A DNA stretch of 64,000 nucleotides, taken from contig CAJUTK010000003.1 of NCBI GenBank assembly GCA_910589375.1, forward strand, positions 129,247-193,246. The letters are read 5' to 3'. Source of the stretch: an uncultured Bacilli bacterium (lineage in GTDB: Bacteria > Bacillota_I > Bacilli_A > RF39 > UBA660). The translations under genes and the position numbers were made by a program. A model generated the notes under the pieces. The model was given only the letters and a program-made list of their open reading frames with translations. It ran no database searches and had not been told where the DNA came from. Within the stretch, counting starts at the first letter, position 1. Each line of letters begins with the position of its first letter. Shown here one piece after another: positions 33,155 to 42,870 of the stretch.

Positions 33155-34217
33155 AATCCTCTAAACTATCTACAGGTTCAGAAGAAAGCCAATGGTAGGT
33201 GCCATTCCCATTACTTTTAAAAACATGTTTATAAAGTTGACCTTTTTCAAACAATTCATCATTACTTCCATCTTCTAAAATTACTTTGTCACTTATTTTT
33301 TTAGTCTCTTTTTTATCTTTGTAAGTACCAACATAATAAACTTTATCGTCATTAAATGCATATATTTCGGCGTAACGACAAACAATAAAATAGTTATATA
33401 ACTCGATAGTATTATTTATTTTTTCCACTTTTGCTAATTTTGTTAAGTACTCTGTTGAATCACCCCAACCATATAGCTGAGAATAGCAGATATAGCGATT
33501 TTTATTTTCATAGTAGTGACATTCTTCTATGATTGGCCCGTTAAAGTCACCATGGGTTAATTCATTTCCAAAGAAATTTTTATAAGTATCTTCAAAATTC
33601 TTTGCTTCAAAGGTATAAAAACCTAATCCATCTTCTCCTACAACAAAAGAAGGAATATCTTGACACATTTTATAGATATTAGGATAGTCTTTAGCATCAT
33701 CACAAGAAGTAAAAGTAATTTTTTCACCTTTTAAATGTCCATAGTAATAAGCAAATCCTTTTGGATTTTTTAAATCACTATACGTAATTTTTTTATCTAC
33801 ATGAAATCCTTCTTGAAAATATCCATATTTATTTAAAGAGATAGATTTATAAAGACTTTGGACTAATTCATCATTTAAAGCTAGTTCTTTTACTATAGTA
33901 GGTTTTTCATCCACTTCTTTTATGTAACTATCATCTTTAGAGATACTTGTGACTCCTGTTATAACAGTTGCGATAAATAAAATACTAAAAGCAATTCCAT
34001 ATAAATGAGAAGTGATATAATTGGTAATAATGGAAGATACTTTGTCTTCTACTTTTCCTTTTAATTTATCTTTTACATGACCTTTAAAGTAATCTTTCCA
34101 TAAGTGATCTTCTGGAGTAAGTGTTTTGTTACACTTTTTACAAGTTTCATTTTTTATATCATTAATAGTTCCACAAAATACACAGTAGATATTTTTATTT
34201 TGTTTTTTCTTTTTCAT
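33153..34217 (-). CDS. Zinc-ribbon membrane protein of unknown function
   Basis: 354 residues from the ATG at 34217; an in-frame ATG at 34238 is possible but would overlap the upstream gene. The N-terminal zinc ribbon is C-x2-C (YCVFCG) with a second pair CKKC. A membrane helix (about 90-112, IAFSILFIATVITGV) leads to a large outer domain (about 240 residues) with several cysteines. Same zinc-ribbon plus single-helix plan as the gene before it. Function unknown. Confidence 0.7.
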   Translation of the reverse strand: MKKKKQNKNIYCVFCGTINDIKNETCKKCNKTLTPEDHLWKDYFKGHVKDKLKGKVEDKVSSIITNYITSHLYGIAFSILFIATVITGVTSISKDDSYIKEVDEKPTIVKELALNDELVQSLYKSISLNKYGYFQEGFHVDKKITYSDLKNPKGFAYYYGHLKGEKITFTSCDDAKDYPNIYKMCQDIPSFVVGEDGLGFYTFEAKNFEDTYKNFFGNELTHGDFNGPIIEECHYYENKNRYICYSQLYGWGDSTEYLTKLAKVEKINNTIELYNYFIVCRYAEIYAFNDDKVYYVGTYKDKKETKKISDKVILEDGSNDELFEKGQLYKHVFKSNGNGTYHWLSSEPVDSLED

Positions 34218-34218
34218 A

Positions 34219-34776
34219 TTACATACCCCCGTAGACATAGACTTTTATTTGCTCTTTTTTATTACCATTATAAGTAATATTGAATAGATAGTAATCATTT
34301 TTCCCGTTCATAGTTAATGTTAGTTTTTCTTTTGGATTATAATTGATTGTTTCTAATATTTCTTTATTATCATTTTCTTTTTGGATACTTAGATTTTTCA
34401 TTCTTTTTGGAGCATAAAGATTTACTCCAATGCTTTCTAAATTCTCACTAACTTGTAAGTAATATTCATTACTATTCTTTTTATGTTCAATTTGATAAGC
34501 ATTACTCTCTAATAATTTAAAATCTTTATTGTTATTATAAAATATCCAAACATTGATTAATATGAGGACAATAAAACCAACAATTTTAGGAAACTTTTTA
34601 TCCAATATATCTTTGATTCCTGTATCTTTAAATTTGTCTTCTACCCATTCTATTTTTCCTATGGCGGTTTTTAATTTAGCGGTCTTTTTTTCTATTTCTT
34701 GAAATTCATAACCGCAATTTTGACAATAATCTGCACTATAAATATTTTCTTTTTCACATTTACTACACTTTAACAT
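34219..34776 (-). CDS. Small zinc-ribbon membrane protein
   Basis: 185 residues. Two C-x2-C pairs at the start (CSKC, CQNC), then a charged linker, one membrane helix (about 66-82, IVGFIVLILINVWIFY) and a 100-residue outer domain. It is followed one base later by the larger zinc-ribbon gene, so the two are co-transcribed. AAAGGAG precedes the ATG and a minus-strand TATAAT lies at plus 34798-34803. No function recognised. Confidence 0.7.
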   Translation of the reverse strand: MLKCSKCEKENIYSADYCQNCGYEFQEIEKKTAKLKTAIGKIEWVEDKFKDTGIKDILDKKFPKIVGFIVLILINVWIFYNNNKDFKLLESNAYQIEHKKNSNEYYLQVSENLESIGVNLYAPKRMKNLSIQKENDNKEILETINYNPKEKLTLTMNGKNDYYLFNITYNGNKKEQIKVYVYGGM

Positions 34777-34903
34777 ACCTATACTCCTTTAAAGACTATT
34801 ATACACCAAGTATGCATTTATAGAAATAAAAAATAAGAAATATTGTAAGGTTATAGTCACTAATAAAGTGATATAATAAAAAAAGAAAAGTGGTGTGATA
34901 GGT

Positions 34904-35566
34904 ATGAAAAAAATATTAATTGTGGAAGATGATGAGATTATAGCGCAAGAGTTACAGTCTTTACTAAATAATGCTGGTTATGTGGCTACTATTTTTAGTC
35001 ATTTTGAAAATGCTTTGGAAGAGATACTAAAAGAAAAGGTAGATTTGATTTTACTAGATATTAATATTCCACATATCAATGGAGAATTCTTATTGCAGGA
35101 GTTTAGAAAACAATCTAGTATTCCTATTATCATGGTAACTAGTAGAAATTCAGAAGCAGATGAGTTACTATCTATGAGTTTTGGCGCAGACGACTATATT
35201 ACGAAACCGTATAATCCTAATATATTACTTTTAAGAATTGCTGCTATATTAAAAAGAGTAGATTCTAATTCTCAAAATCTTGTTTATAGGGATATCGATA
35301 TATTGATACAAAAAGGTATATTAAGAAGAGGGAACGAGGAAATTATTTTAACGAAGAATGAGATGATTATTTTTTGTTATTTAGTCACTCATCAAAATAG
35401 AATTGTCACACGAGATGAACTCATGACTGATTTATGGAGTAATAATGAGTATATCAATGATAATGCCCTTACAGTAAATATCAGTAGATTACGTTCTAAA
35501 TTAAAAGAAATCGGTTATGAAGATGCCATTACTACTAGAAAGAAAATGGGGTATATATTATCATGA
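34904..35566 (+). CDS. BceR-like response regulator
   Basis: 220 residues from ATG 34904. The receiver domain has the acidic pair Asp9-Asp10, phospho-acceptor Asp52 and KPY. The OmpR-type winged helix ends with TTRKKMGYILS. The kinase gene overlaps by 4 bases, and an ABC transporter with a large permease follows, as in Bce/Bra peptide-antibiotic modules. TTGTAAGG at 34843-34850 in its own upstream region resembles the half-site in front of the transporter, so it may also control itself. Confidence 0.88.
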   Translation: MKKILIVEDDEIIAQELQSLLNNAGYVATIFSHFENALEEILKEKVDLILLDINIPHINGEFLLQEFRKQSSIPIIMVTSRNSEADELLSMSFGADDYITKPYNPNILLLRIAAILKRVDSNSQNLVYRDIDILIQKGILRRGNEEIILTKNEMIIFCYLVTHQNRIVTRDELMTDLWSNNEYINDNALTVNISRLRSKLKEIGYEDAITTRKKMGYILS

Positions 35567-36579
35567 ATTTAAAAAATTATATGAAAGATAAACTTATTTT
35601 TATCATTCTATTTTTATTTACTTATAGCATTTTATTTCTTTTGTTTTGTGCTTTTAAAATACCGAATTCTCTTATTATTGCAGTTACTTTTTTATTATTT
35701 TCTCTGTTATTCAGTGTTATTTTAATAGACTATTTTCGTAAGAAAAGTTTTTATCAGTTACTTCTTTCTACTATTGAAAAATTAGATAAAGCATATTTTG
35801 TAATAGAAATGTTAGAGGAGCCTTCCTTTTATGAGGGAAAGATGATCTACCAAGCCTTATATGATATTAATAAATCTATGTGTGAAATGATAAGACAGTT
35901 AGAAAATCAGACAGAGGACTTTAAGGAGTATATAGAAATATGGATTCATGAAGTAAAACTCCCAATTGCTAGTTTGGTACTTATGGCTCATAATCATCCG
36001 GATAAATTCGATAAGAACTCTAAAGAACAAATTAGAAGAATTGAAGACTATGTAGAACAAGTGCTTTATTATGTACGTCAAGAATTTGCTGAAAAAGACT
36101 ATTTGATCAATGCTGTTTCGTTAAAAAAAGTAGTTTCTAATGTTGCTTTAAGAAATAAAAATGAATTTTTAGAACGCAATATTGATTTGATAGTAGAAAA
36201 TGTAGATTATAGTGTTTATACAGATTCTAAATGGTTAGAATTTATTTTAAATCAAATTATTGGAAATAGTATGAAATACAAGGATAAAAAAAATGCTTAT
36301 ATAAAAATCAATACAATAGAAGAAAAAAATAAATATATATTGGAAATCATAGATAACGGTATGGGCATTAGTAAGGAAGATTTGCCTAGAGTTTTTAATA
36401 AATCTTTTACAGGAAATAATGGAAGAAGATGCGCAAAGTCTACAGGGATGGGACTTTATATTGTTAAAAGACTATGTGATAAATTAGGTCATAAAGTAAC
36501 AATAGAATCAAGAAAAGGAGAGTATACAAAGGTTTCTATTATTTTCTTTAAGAATAAATATTATGATGTACTATGCTAA
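35563..36579 (+). CDS. BceS-like intramembrane-sensing histidine kinase
   Basis: 338 residues. Two N-terminal membrane helices (about 10-30 and 36-55) separated by a very short loop, the intramembrane-sensing plan that relies on the transporter for stimulus detection. The phosphorylation site is His in IWIHEVKLPIASL. ATP-binding boxes are NQIIGNSMKYKD, IDNGMGISKEDL and STGMGLYIVKRL. It phosphorylates the response regulator encoded just before it. Confidence 0.88.
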   Translation: MNLKNYMKDKLIFIILFLFTYSILFLLFCAFKIPNSLIIAVTFLLFSLLFSVILIDYFRKKSFYQLLLSTIEKLDKAYFVIEMLEEPSFYEGKMIYQALYDINKSMCEMIRQLENQTEDFKEYIEIWIHEVKLPIASLVLMAHNHPDKFDKNSKEQIRRIEDYVEQVLYYVRQEFAEKDYLINAVSLKKVVSNVALRNKNEFLERNIDLIVENVDYSVYTDSKWLEFILNQIIGNSMKYKDKKNAYIKINTIEEKNKYILEIIDNGMGISKEDLPRVFNKSFTGNNGRRCAKSTGMGLYIVKRLCDKLGHKVTIESRKGEYTKVSIIFFKNKYYDVLC

Positions 36580-36644
36580 TCTTACAAAATTGTAAGATAC
36601 TGTAAGAATAGAAAAGCGACAAACGATGTATTTTATTTTATGAT
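36579..36644 (+). promoter_or_regulatory. Bce transporter promoter and regulator-binding dyad
   Basis: A perfect 9-2-9 inverted repeat ATCTTACAA/TTGTAAGAT (36579-36587/36590-36598) is followed by a third half-site TGTAAGAA (36601-36608). A weak -35 GCGACA (36616-36621), 17 bases and TATGAT (36639-36644) complete an activator-dependent promoter. Confidence 0.7.
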
Positions 36645-36666
36645 GGTAAGTGAAAGGAGTTTTTTT

Positions 36667-37434
36667 ATGGAAAATATTTTAAGAATTGACCAAATTGAAA
36701 AATATTATGGAAATAAATCTTCCTTAACAAAAGCGATAGATAATATCTCTTTTGAGGTAGGAAAACAAGAATTCGTTGCCATTATGGGTGCAAGCGGTAG
36801 TGGAAAGACAACTCTTTTAAACTGTATTTCAACTATTGATAAAGTTACTTCAGGACATATCTATGTAGCTGGAGAAGATATCACAAAGTTAAAAGGAAAC
36901 AGTTTAAATAAATTTAGAAGGGAAGAATTGGGTTTTATTTTTCAAGACTTTAACTTGTTAGATACCCTAACTGCTTATGAAAATATTGCTCTAGCACTTT
37001 CTATTCAGAATATTGGAGCAAAAGAAATCGATAAACGTATTAGAGAAGTTGCTGATGAATTAGATATTAAGGAAGTACTAATGAAATATCCTTATCAGAT
37101 GTCTGGTGGACAGAAGCAACGTGTAGCTTCTGCTCGTGCTATTATTACTAATCCAAAGCTTATTTTAGCGGATGAGCCAACAGGGGCACTAGATTCTAAG
37201 TCTGCTAAAATGTTACTAGAGAGATTTAACTATTTAAATGAAGAGTTAGAAGCTACTATATTAATGGTTACTCATGATGCTTTTACAGCTTCTTATGCTA
37301 CTCGTGTAATATTCATCAAAGATGGCAAAATTTTTAATGAAATTAGAAAAGGAAAATCTTCTAGAAAAGAATTTTTTGATAAAATTATTGATGTAGTGAC
37401 TTTACTTGGTGGGGATTTAAATGATGCTCTTTAA
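36667..37434 (+). CDS. BceA-like ABC transporter ATPase
   Basis: 255 residues from ATG 36667 (AAAGGAG upstream). MacB/LolD-type ATPase: GASGSGKTT Walker [20 protein letters not shown]-loop, [14 protein letters not shown] signature, [13 protein letters not shown]alker B and THDAFTA switch. It overlaps the permease by 14 bases. It powers removal of peptide antibiotics from their lipid targets in characterised Bce systems; that role here is inferred from gene order. Confidence 0.92.
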   Translation: MENILRIDQIEKYYGNKSSLTKAIDNISFEVGKQEFVAIMGASGSGKTTLLNCISTIDKVTSGHIYVAGEDITKLKGNSLNKFRREELGFIFQDFNLLDTLTAYENIALALSIQNIGAKEIDKRIREVADELDIKEVLMKYPYQMSGGQKQRVASARAIITNPKLILADEPTGALDSKSAKMLLERFNYLNEELEATILMVTHDAFTASYATRVIFIKDGKIFNEIRKGKSSRKEFFDKIIDVVTLLGGDLNDAL

Positions 37435-39490
37435 ACTATCTTTAAAAAATATCAAGAAAAGTTTTAAAGATTATGCCATCTATTTCTTTACTTTAATTCT
37501 TGGTGTTGCAGTTTTTTATGTATTTAATGCCATTGATAGTCAAACTGTTATGATGGATGTAACGAAATCTACTAGATCAATCATTGATCTTATGATCAAT
37601 ATGTTATCTGGTGTTAGTGTATTTGTATCTTTTATATTAGGTTTTTTAATTATTTATGCTTCTAGATTTTTAATTAAAAGAAGGAATAAGGAATTTGGTA
37701 TTTATTTAACTCTTGGAATGAGTAAAAGAAAAATATCCATGATTTTATTCTTTGAAACATTAGTAATAGGTATTTTATCATTGATTGTAGGATTAGGAGT
37801 AGGAACTCTTTTATCTCAAGGAATGAGTTTGTTAGTAGCGAATATGTTTGAAGCTGATTTAACAAAATTTTCTTTTGTGTTCTCTCTTAGTGCATGCATT
37901 AAAACATTAATTTATTTTAGTATCATGTATATTTTAGTCATGTTATTTAATACTATAAATATCAGTAAATGTAAATTAATTGATTTATTACATGCTAGTA
38001 AAAAGGCAGAAAAGGTACATATGAAAAATCCTGCTATTTCTACGCTTGTTTTCTTGATTTCAGCTACTTTACTTGGATATGCTTACTATATGGTAACTGC
38101 GGGTATTAATGAAACATTAGAATATGTAGATAAGATTTTTATTCCCATTATTTTAGGAATTGTTTCCACTTATGGAATATTCTGGTCTTTATCAGGTTTA
38201 CTATTACGATTAGTACAGAAAACAAAAACTATTTATTATAAAGGATTAAATAGTTTTACGTTAAGACAGATTAGTAGTAAGATTAATACGACTGTATTTT
38301 CTATGACTATTATTTGTTTAATGTTATTTGTAACAATCTGTGTATTATCTTCTGCTTTATCTATTAAAAATTCTATGACTGCTAACCTTAAGACATTAGC
38401 TCCTATTGATATAGAATTCTATAAAGCAGTAGATATTCCAGAAGAATATACAGGAAAAAATAAAAATTATACAAAAGAGATAATAGAAGATTCTAAAATT
38501 TCTACTAGAGAAACTTTAGAAAAATTAGATGTTGATATTGATACTTACTTTAAGGATATAGTAGAAGTGGAAGTATTTGCAACCGATGATGTAACGATAG
38601 AAGATACTTTAGGAGATTATTTAGAAACTGTAAAAAAGAATTATCCTTATTTAAAATTGGATAGTGCTGAAGAATTTATGAGAGTAAGTGATTATAATAA
38701 GGTTGCTCGTCTTTATCATTTAGAAGAACTTACTTTAGAAAGTGATGAATATATTTTACTTGCGGATTTTGATTCTATGGTGATGATTCGAAATGGTGCC
38801 TTAAAAGAAAATACGAATATTACTCTCCTTGGGAAAACTTATCACCCAAAATATCAAGAATGTCAAAATGGGTTTGTTCATATTTCTTCTAATCATATCA
38901 ATACGGGGATATTTATTGTGCCAGATAATGCTGTAGATAATTCTATTAGGGAAGAAAGTATTTTTCTTGCAAACTATAAAGAAACTAGTAAAGAGGGCAA
39001 ACAGGAAACAGAAGATATGATTAGAAACTTGACTAGTCATCCCTATTTTAAAAATACGAAAATTGAAATTGAAAGTAAACTAGGATTATATGAAAATAGT
39101 ATTGGATTAGGAGCTATGGTAACATTTATTGGTCTATATTTAGGAATTATCTTTTTAATCAGTAGTGCGGCTATTTTAGCTTTAAAAGAATTATCAGAAA
39201 GTAGTGATAATAAAGAAAGATTTAGGATGCTAAGAAGAATAGGGGCAGATGAGAAAATGATTTCTAAGGCTTTATTTAGACAAATTGCTATCTTTTTCTT
39301 ATTTCCATTATTACTAGCTATTATTCATTCTGTTTTTGGAATTATATTCTGTAATTATATTTTAGAGACAATTGGAAATCAAAAACTATTAGAATCTATT
39401 ATTATGACCTCTGTTTTCTTAGTGGGAATTTATGGTGGATACTTTGTCATTACTTATTGGTGTAGCAAAAATATTATTAGAGGAAGATAA
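37421..39490 (+). CDS. BceB-like FtsX-family permease
   Basis: 689 residues (ATG at 37421, or 37424). About ten membrane helices. A large extracytoplasmic domain lies near residues 315-555 between helices 7 and 8, the diagnostic feature of BceB-type permeases and the peptide-sensing part. FtsX-like blocks occur at about 60-190 and 565-680. It works with the upstream ATPase and signals flux to the two-member kinase/regulator. Confidence 0.9.
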   Translation: MMLFKLSLKNIKKSFKDYAIYFFTLILGVAVFYVFNAIDSQTVMMDVTKSTRSIIDLMINMLSGVSVFVSFILGFLIIYASRFLIKRRNKEFGIYLTLGMSKRKISMILFFETLVIGILSLIVGLGVGTLLSQGMSLLVANMFEADLTKFSFVFSLSACIKTLIYFSIMYILVMLFNTINISKCKLIDLLHASKKAEKVHMKNPAISTLVFLISATLLGYAYYMVTAGINETLEYVDKIFIPIILGIVSTYGIFWSLSGLLLRLVQKTKTIYYKGLNSFTLRQISSKINTTVFSMTIICLMLFVTICVLSSALSIKNSMTANLKTLAPIDIEFYKAVDIPEEYTGKNKNYTKEIIEDSKISTRETLEKLDVDIDTYFKDIVEVEVFATDDVTIEDTLGDYLETVKKNYPYLKLDSAEEFMRVSDYNKVARLYHLEELTLESDEYILLADFDSMVMIRNGALKENTNITLLGKTYHPKYQECQNGFVHISSNHINTGIFIVPDNAVDNSIREESIFLANYKETSKEGKQETEDMIRNLTSHPYFKNTKIEIESKLGLYENSIGLGAMVTFIGLYLGIIFLISSAAILALKELSESSDNKERFRMLRRIGADEKMISKALFRQIAIFFLFPLLLAIIHSVFGIIFCNYILETIGNQKLLESIIMTSVFLVGIYGGYFVITYWCSKNIIRGR

Positions 39491-39497
39491 TCTTTAT

Positions 39498-39541
39498 AGG
39501 AGGGAGGATAGGGATTAGGAGACTAATCCCTTTTGTTTATG
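39498..39541 (+). promoter_or_regulatory. Shine-Dalgarno and start codon separated by a hairpin
   Basis: AGGAGGGAGG (39498-39507) lies 31 bases before ATG 39539. Between them is a perfect 8-bp hairpin GGGATTAG/CTAATCCC (39511-39518/39523-39530, GAGA loop). Folding leaves an effective spacing of about 11 bases. The hairpin followed by TTTTG could also act as a weak terminator for the Bce operon. Confidence 0.5.
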
Positions 39542-40600
39542 AGTTACTTTATTTCTATTAAAACAGCACTTATTGTGTTTCCTATAATTGCTTTATTATT
39601 TACCATTCCTTTTATTTTGCACCAATATCATAAGTATGGTTCCATTCATAAGTTTAGAGTGTGTATTATTTATTCCTTTATCCTTTACATGATGACAGTT
39701 TATTTTTTAGTTATTTTACCTCTTCCCAAAATAGAAGATGTTGTTTATCAAGAAGGAATGATTAGATTAGTCCCTTTTACTTTTATTTCTGATTTTTTAA
39801 GGGGATCCTCTTTGGTAATAACAAATCCTTCTACTTATTTTGGAGCCTTAAAAGAGCCTTGCTTTTATACGGTAGCCTTTAATATGTTAATGACAGTTCC
39901 CTTTGGAATGTATTTACGTTACTATTTTAAATGTAATTTTAAAAAGACAATTTTATATACTTTTCTTTTAAGTTTATTTTTTGAGTTAACACAATTAACA
40001 GGTTTATATTATATATATCCTTATCCATATCGTTTTTTTGATGTCGATGATTTATTAATCAATACATTAGGAGGAATTCTAGGATATGGGCTGATGGGAT
40101 TATTTACTAGATTTTTACCGAGTAGAGACGAAATAGATAATGCTTCTATTGAAAAAGGAAAAACAGTATCAGGACTTAGACGCATTACTCTTTTTTGCTT
40201 AGATATGTTTTTGTTTTTATTAATAACGAATCTTATGAAATCTATTTTTCACGGAAAACAGATAGGAATTATTATTTTTCTACTTTATTATATTGCCATT
40301 CCTTATTTATTTTCAGGAAAAACTTTGGCTGGAAGTTTTCTAAATGTAAAATTAGAGTTTGAAAATAATAAACTATTAAGATTGATATTTAGAATTTTCT
40401 TTTTATTCTTTTACTATTTCTATTTTCCACTTTTCTTATGGATGTTAAGTAGGAGTATTCTTTTCCTTTTATTCCTTTGCTTATTTTATTTTTATCATAT
40501 TGTTATTCTTTTGAAAAATAAGAAAATGTATTATGATTATGTGATAAAGGTTACTTACGTTAGTACAATTCAAGAAAGAAAAATTACTTCTAGTAAGTAA
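39539..40600 (+). CDS. VanZ-RDD membrane protein
   Basis: 353 residues (ATG 39539; TTG 39533 is an alternative). The first 200 residues match VanZ: several helices, VILPLP, RLVPF, and the FELTQL and FDVDDLLINTLGGILGYG signature. The C-terminal 150 residues resemble an RDD domain with three further helices. VanZ proteins confer low-level teicoplanin or lipopeptide tolerance in some Firmicutes. Location after the Bce module supports an envelope-defence role. Confidence 0.85.
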   Translation: MSYFISIKTALIVFPIIALLFTIPFILHQYHKYGSIHKFRVCIIYSFILYMMTVYFLVILPLPKIEDVVYQEGMIRLVPFTFISDFLRGSSLVITNPSTYFGALKEPCFYTVAFNMLMTVPFGMYLRYYFKCNFKKTILYTFLLSLFFELTQLTGLYYIYPYPYRFFDVDDLLINTLGGILGYGLMGLFTRFLPSRDEIDNASIEKGKTVSGLRRITLFCLDMFLFLLITNLMKSIFHGKQIGIIIFLLYYIAIPYLFSGKTLAGSFLNVKLEFENNKLLRLIFRIFFLFFYYFYFPLFLWMLSRSILFLLFLCLFYFYHIVILLKNKKMYYDYVIKVTYVSTIQERKITSSK

Positions 40601-40607
40601 TTTTTTT
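40581..40607 (+). terminator. Terminator after vanZ
   Basis: 9-bp perfect stem AAATTACTT/AAGTAATTT with a T-run; the stop codon is within the right arm. TATAAT at 40618-40623 follows for the next gene. Confidence 0.8.
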
Positions 40608-40650
40608 CTTTGTATGTTATAATAAATATAATTTAAAGGAGATATATTAA

Positions 40651-42399
40651 ATGAAACAACTATTATTAGAAAAAAAACAACAATTTGGGATAGAAAAAGA
40701 TAATTTTCAAAGAAAAAGTAATATTTTTTCTAAGATACGAATGTTTTTATTCTTATTATTTATAGGACTAGTTCTTTTATATAGTAATTATTCTATTTTT
40801 TTCATTATTGCATTATTATGGATAGTTGCTCTAGCTTTTTTACTAGTTGCGCTTTATCATGGTTATATCAATAGGGAAGTAAAGCGTTTAGAAACTTGTA
40901 TAAGTATTATAGAACAATATGAAAAGAGAAGAACCAATGAGTGGAGAAGTGAACAAACAGTTATTTTATCTACTGATGATTCTTTTTTAGAGGATTTAGA
41001 TATTGTTGGGAAGAATTCTCTTTTTCAATTTTTGAATTTTACTTATAGTCTAGGTGGAAGAAATCGGTTACTGGAGACTCTTTCTTTGAAGAGAGTAAAT
41101 AAACAAGAAATTATAGAAAACCAAGAATCTATTGAGGAACTAAAAAATAATCCTGAATTCGTTCTCTTCTTTCAAGAAAAATTAACACATGTTAAAAATA
41201 TTTCTAAGATAGATTTTAAGGAATATTTCTATTTATTGGATGGAAATCAAAAAGGGAAAAAATTAGAAGCAGTAATTTCTATTTTCTTTTCTATTTTTAC
41301 TATTATGAGCTTGTTACTTGCTCTTTTGCAGATGATATCTATAGCATATTTCATAGGAATATTTCTTTTTCAATTGGCTTCTTCTTATTTTTATGCGATG
41401 ATATACAAAGAAGACTTTGATAAAATATCGAAGTGTTCAAGATATTTCAGCAATTTAAAAGGTGCCTATGAGTACGTGGAAAGTCAAAGATTTACTGCTT
41501 TAAAAAATAAAAGGCTACAAAGAGAAGTAAAGGAAGGTAAGGAAATTCTATTAAAGTTAGAACAAATTGTCAGTTTGAACTCGTATCGTTTTAACTTTAT
41601 TACTAGTATTCTTTTTAATGCCTTTTTCTCCCTTAACTTTTTAATTCTGTATAAGTATACTGAACTAGTAAAGAAAGATCATCAGTCTTTTAAAAATAGT
41701 ATTATTGCCTTAGAAGAATTAGAAGTATTAATTAGTTTATCTACTATTGCTTTTGTGAAAGATAATGTTTCCTTTCCAACTATTAAAAGTGATATTTCTT
41801 TAGAAGTAAAGAATGTAAAGCATCCATTATTAGAAGAGGAAAAGTGTATTTCAAATGATTTTCAATGTAGGCAAGATATTCAAATCATTACAGGTTCAAA
41901 TATGAGTGGTAAGACATCTTTTATGCGAACTATTGGTATTAATCTTGTATTAGCTTATACAGGGACTTATGTGAATGCTGATGTTTTTCATTGTTCTATC
42001 ATGAAAATATTTACTTCAATTAATGTGAAGGATGATATCAGCAATGGTATTTCTACATTTTATGGAGAATTAAAAAGAATTAAGGAAGTCTTAGATTATA
42101 GTGAAAATAATAAGCCAATGGTTATTTTTATAGATGAAATATTTAAAGGTACAAATTATAATGATAGAATATTAGGTGCTAAAGAAGTATTGAAAAAACT
42201 TGCAGATTTACCTTGTATTGTGTTTTTAACTACTCATGATTTTGAGTTGTGTGAAATTAATCATAAAAAGATTCATAATTATCATTTTGAAGAGACATAT
42301 AAACAAAATAAAATATCTTTTGATTATAAAATGAAAAAGGGTAAGTGTAAAACTACGAATGCTAAATATTTAATGAAAGAAATTGGAATTATAGATTAG
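40651..42399 (+). CDS. MutS-like ATPase with membrane segments
   Basis: 582 residues. Two N-terminal helices (about 30-70) and two more near 205-245, then a MutS lever/core-like helical region and the MutS ATPase: Walker A ITGSNMSGKTSFMRTIG, Walker B MVIFIDEIFKGTNYNDR, and TTHDFEL. It lacks the mismatch-recognition and connector domains. Membrane-bound MutS-family ATPases of this kind are widespread in Firmicutes but uncharacterised, so a DNA-repair role should not be assumed. AAAGGAG precedes the ATG. Confidence 0.85.
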   Translation: MKQLLLEKKQQFGIEKDNFQRKSNIFSKIRMFLFLLFIGLVLLYSNYSIFFIIALLWIVALAFLLVALYHGYINREVKRLETCISIIEQYEKRRTNEWRSEQTVILSTDDSFLEDLDIVGKNSLFQFLNFTYSLGGRNRLLETLSLKRVNKQEIIENQESIEELKNNPEFVLFFQEKLTHVKNISKIDFKEYFYLLDGNQKGKKLEAVISIFFSIFTIMSLLLALLQMISIAYFIGIFLFQLASSYFYAMIYKEDFDKISKCSRYFSNLKGAYEYVESQRFTALKNKRLQREVKEGKEILLKLEQIVSLNSYRFNFITSILFNAFFSLNFLILYKYTELVKKDHQSFKNSIIALEELEVLISLSTIAFVKDNVSFPTIKSDISLEVKNVKHPLLEEEKCISNDFQCRQDIQIITGSNMSGKTSFMRTIGINLVLAYTGTYVNADVFHCSIMKIFTSINVKDDISNGISTFYGELKRIKEVLDYSENNKPMVIFIDEIFKGTNYNDRILGAKEVLKKLADLPCIVFLTTHDFELCEINHKKIHNYHFEETYKQNKISFDYKMKKGKCKTTNAKYLMKEIGIID

Positions 42400-42407
42400 G
42401 AGTATAT

Positions 42408-42854
42408 ATGAATAAAATAGAAGTTAAAGAAGTAGAACTAGAAGAAGTCTTAAATATACATCAATATGTATTGGAAATGGATGATTTGCACCCACCAAAG
42501 ACTTTTTTTACAGATAGAATTGATGGATTAAAAAGTTTAATTACAGCAGCTTATTATGAAAATGCCCCAATTGGGTATATGATTAGTTATCATCCTAAAG
42601 ATGATTCAGAAAGTATTTATTGCTGGATGGCAGGAGTAGATCATCGCTATAGAAGGTTAGGAGCTTTAACCGAGTTAATGAAATATCATATGAATTGGTC
42701 TAAGGAAAATGGTTATCAAAAAATGAAAATTAAAACTCGTAATGATAAGAGAAATATGTTAAATTATCTTGTAAAGAATGATTGGGATTTTACAAAGGTA
42801 GAGGAATCTGCTTCAATTGAAAGTAATAGTATTTATTTAGAAAAAAAATTATAA
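42408..42854 (+). CDS. GNAT acetyltransferase
   Basis: 148 residues. Fold cues are APIGYMISYHP, MAGVDHRYRRLGALTELM (acetyl-CoA loop, degenerate R/Q-x-x-G-x-G/A as RRLGAL) and NMLNYLVKNDWDF. Eight bases separate it from the MutS-like gene and sixteen from the TtcA-like gene. Substrate unknown. Confidence 0.82.
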   Translation: MNKIEVKEVELEEVLNIHQYVLEMDDLHPPKTFFTDRIDGLKSLITAAYYENAPIGYMISYHPKDDSESIYCWMAGVDHRYRRLGALTELMKYHMNWSKENGYQKMKIKTRNDKRNMLNYLVKNDWDFTKVEESASIESNSIYLEKKL

Positions 42855-42870
42855 AAGTAAGAAGTGAGTT

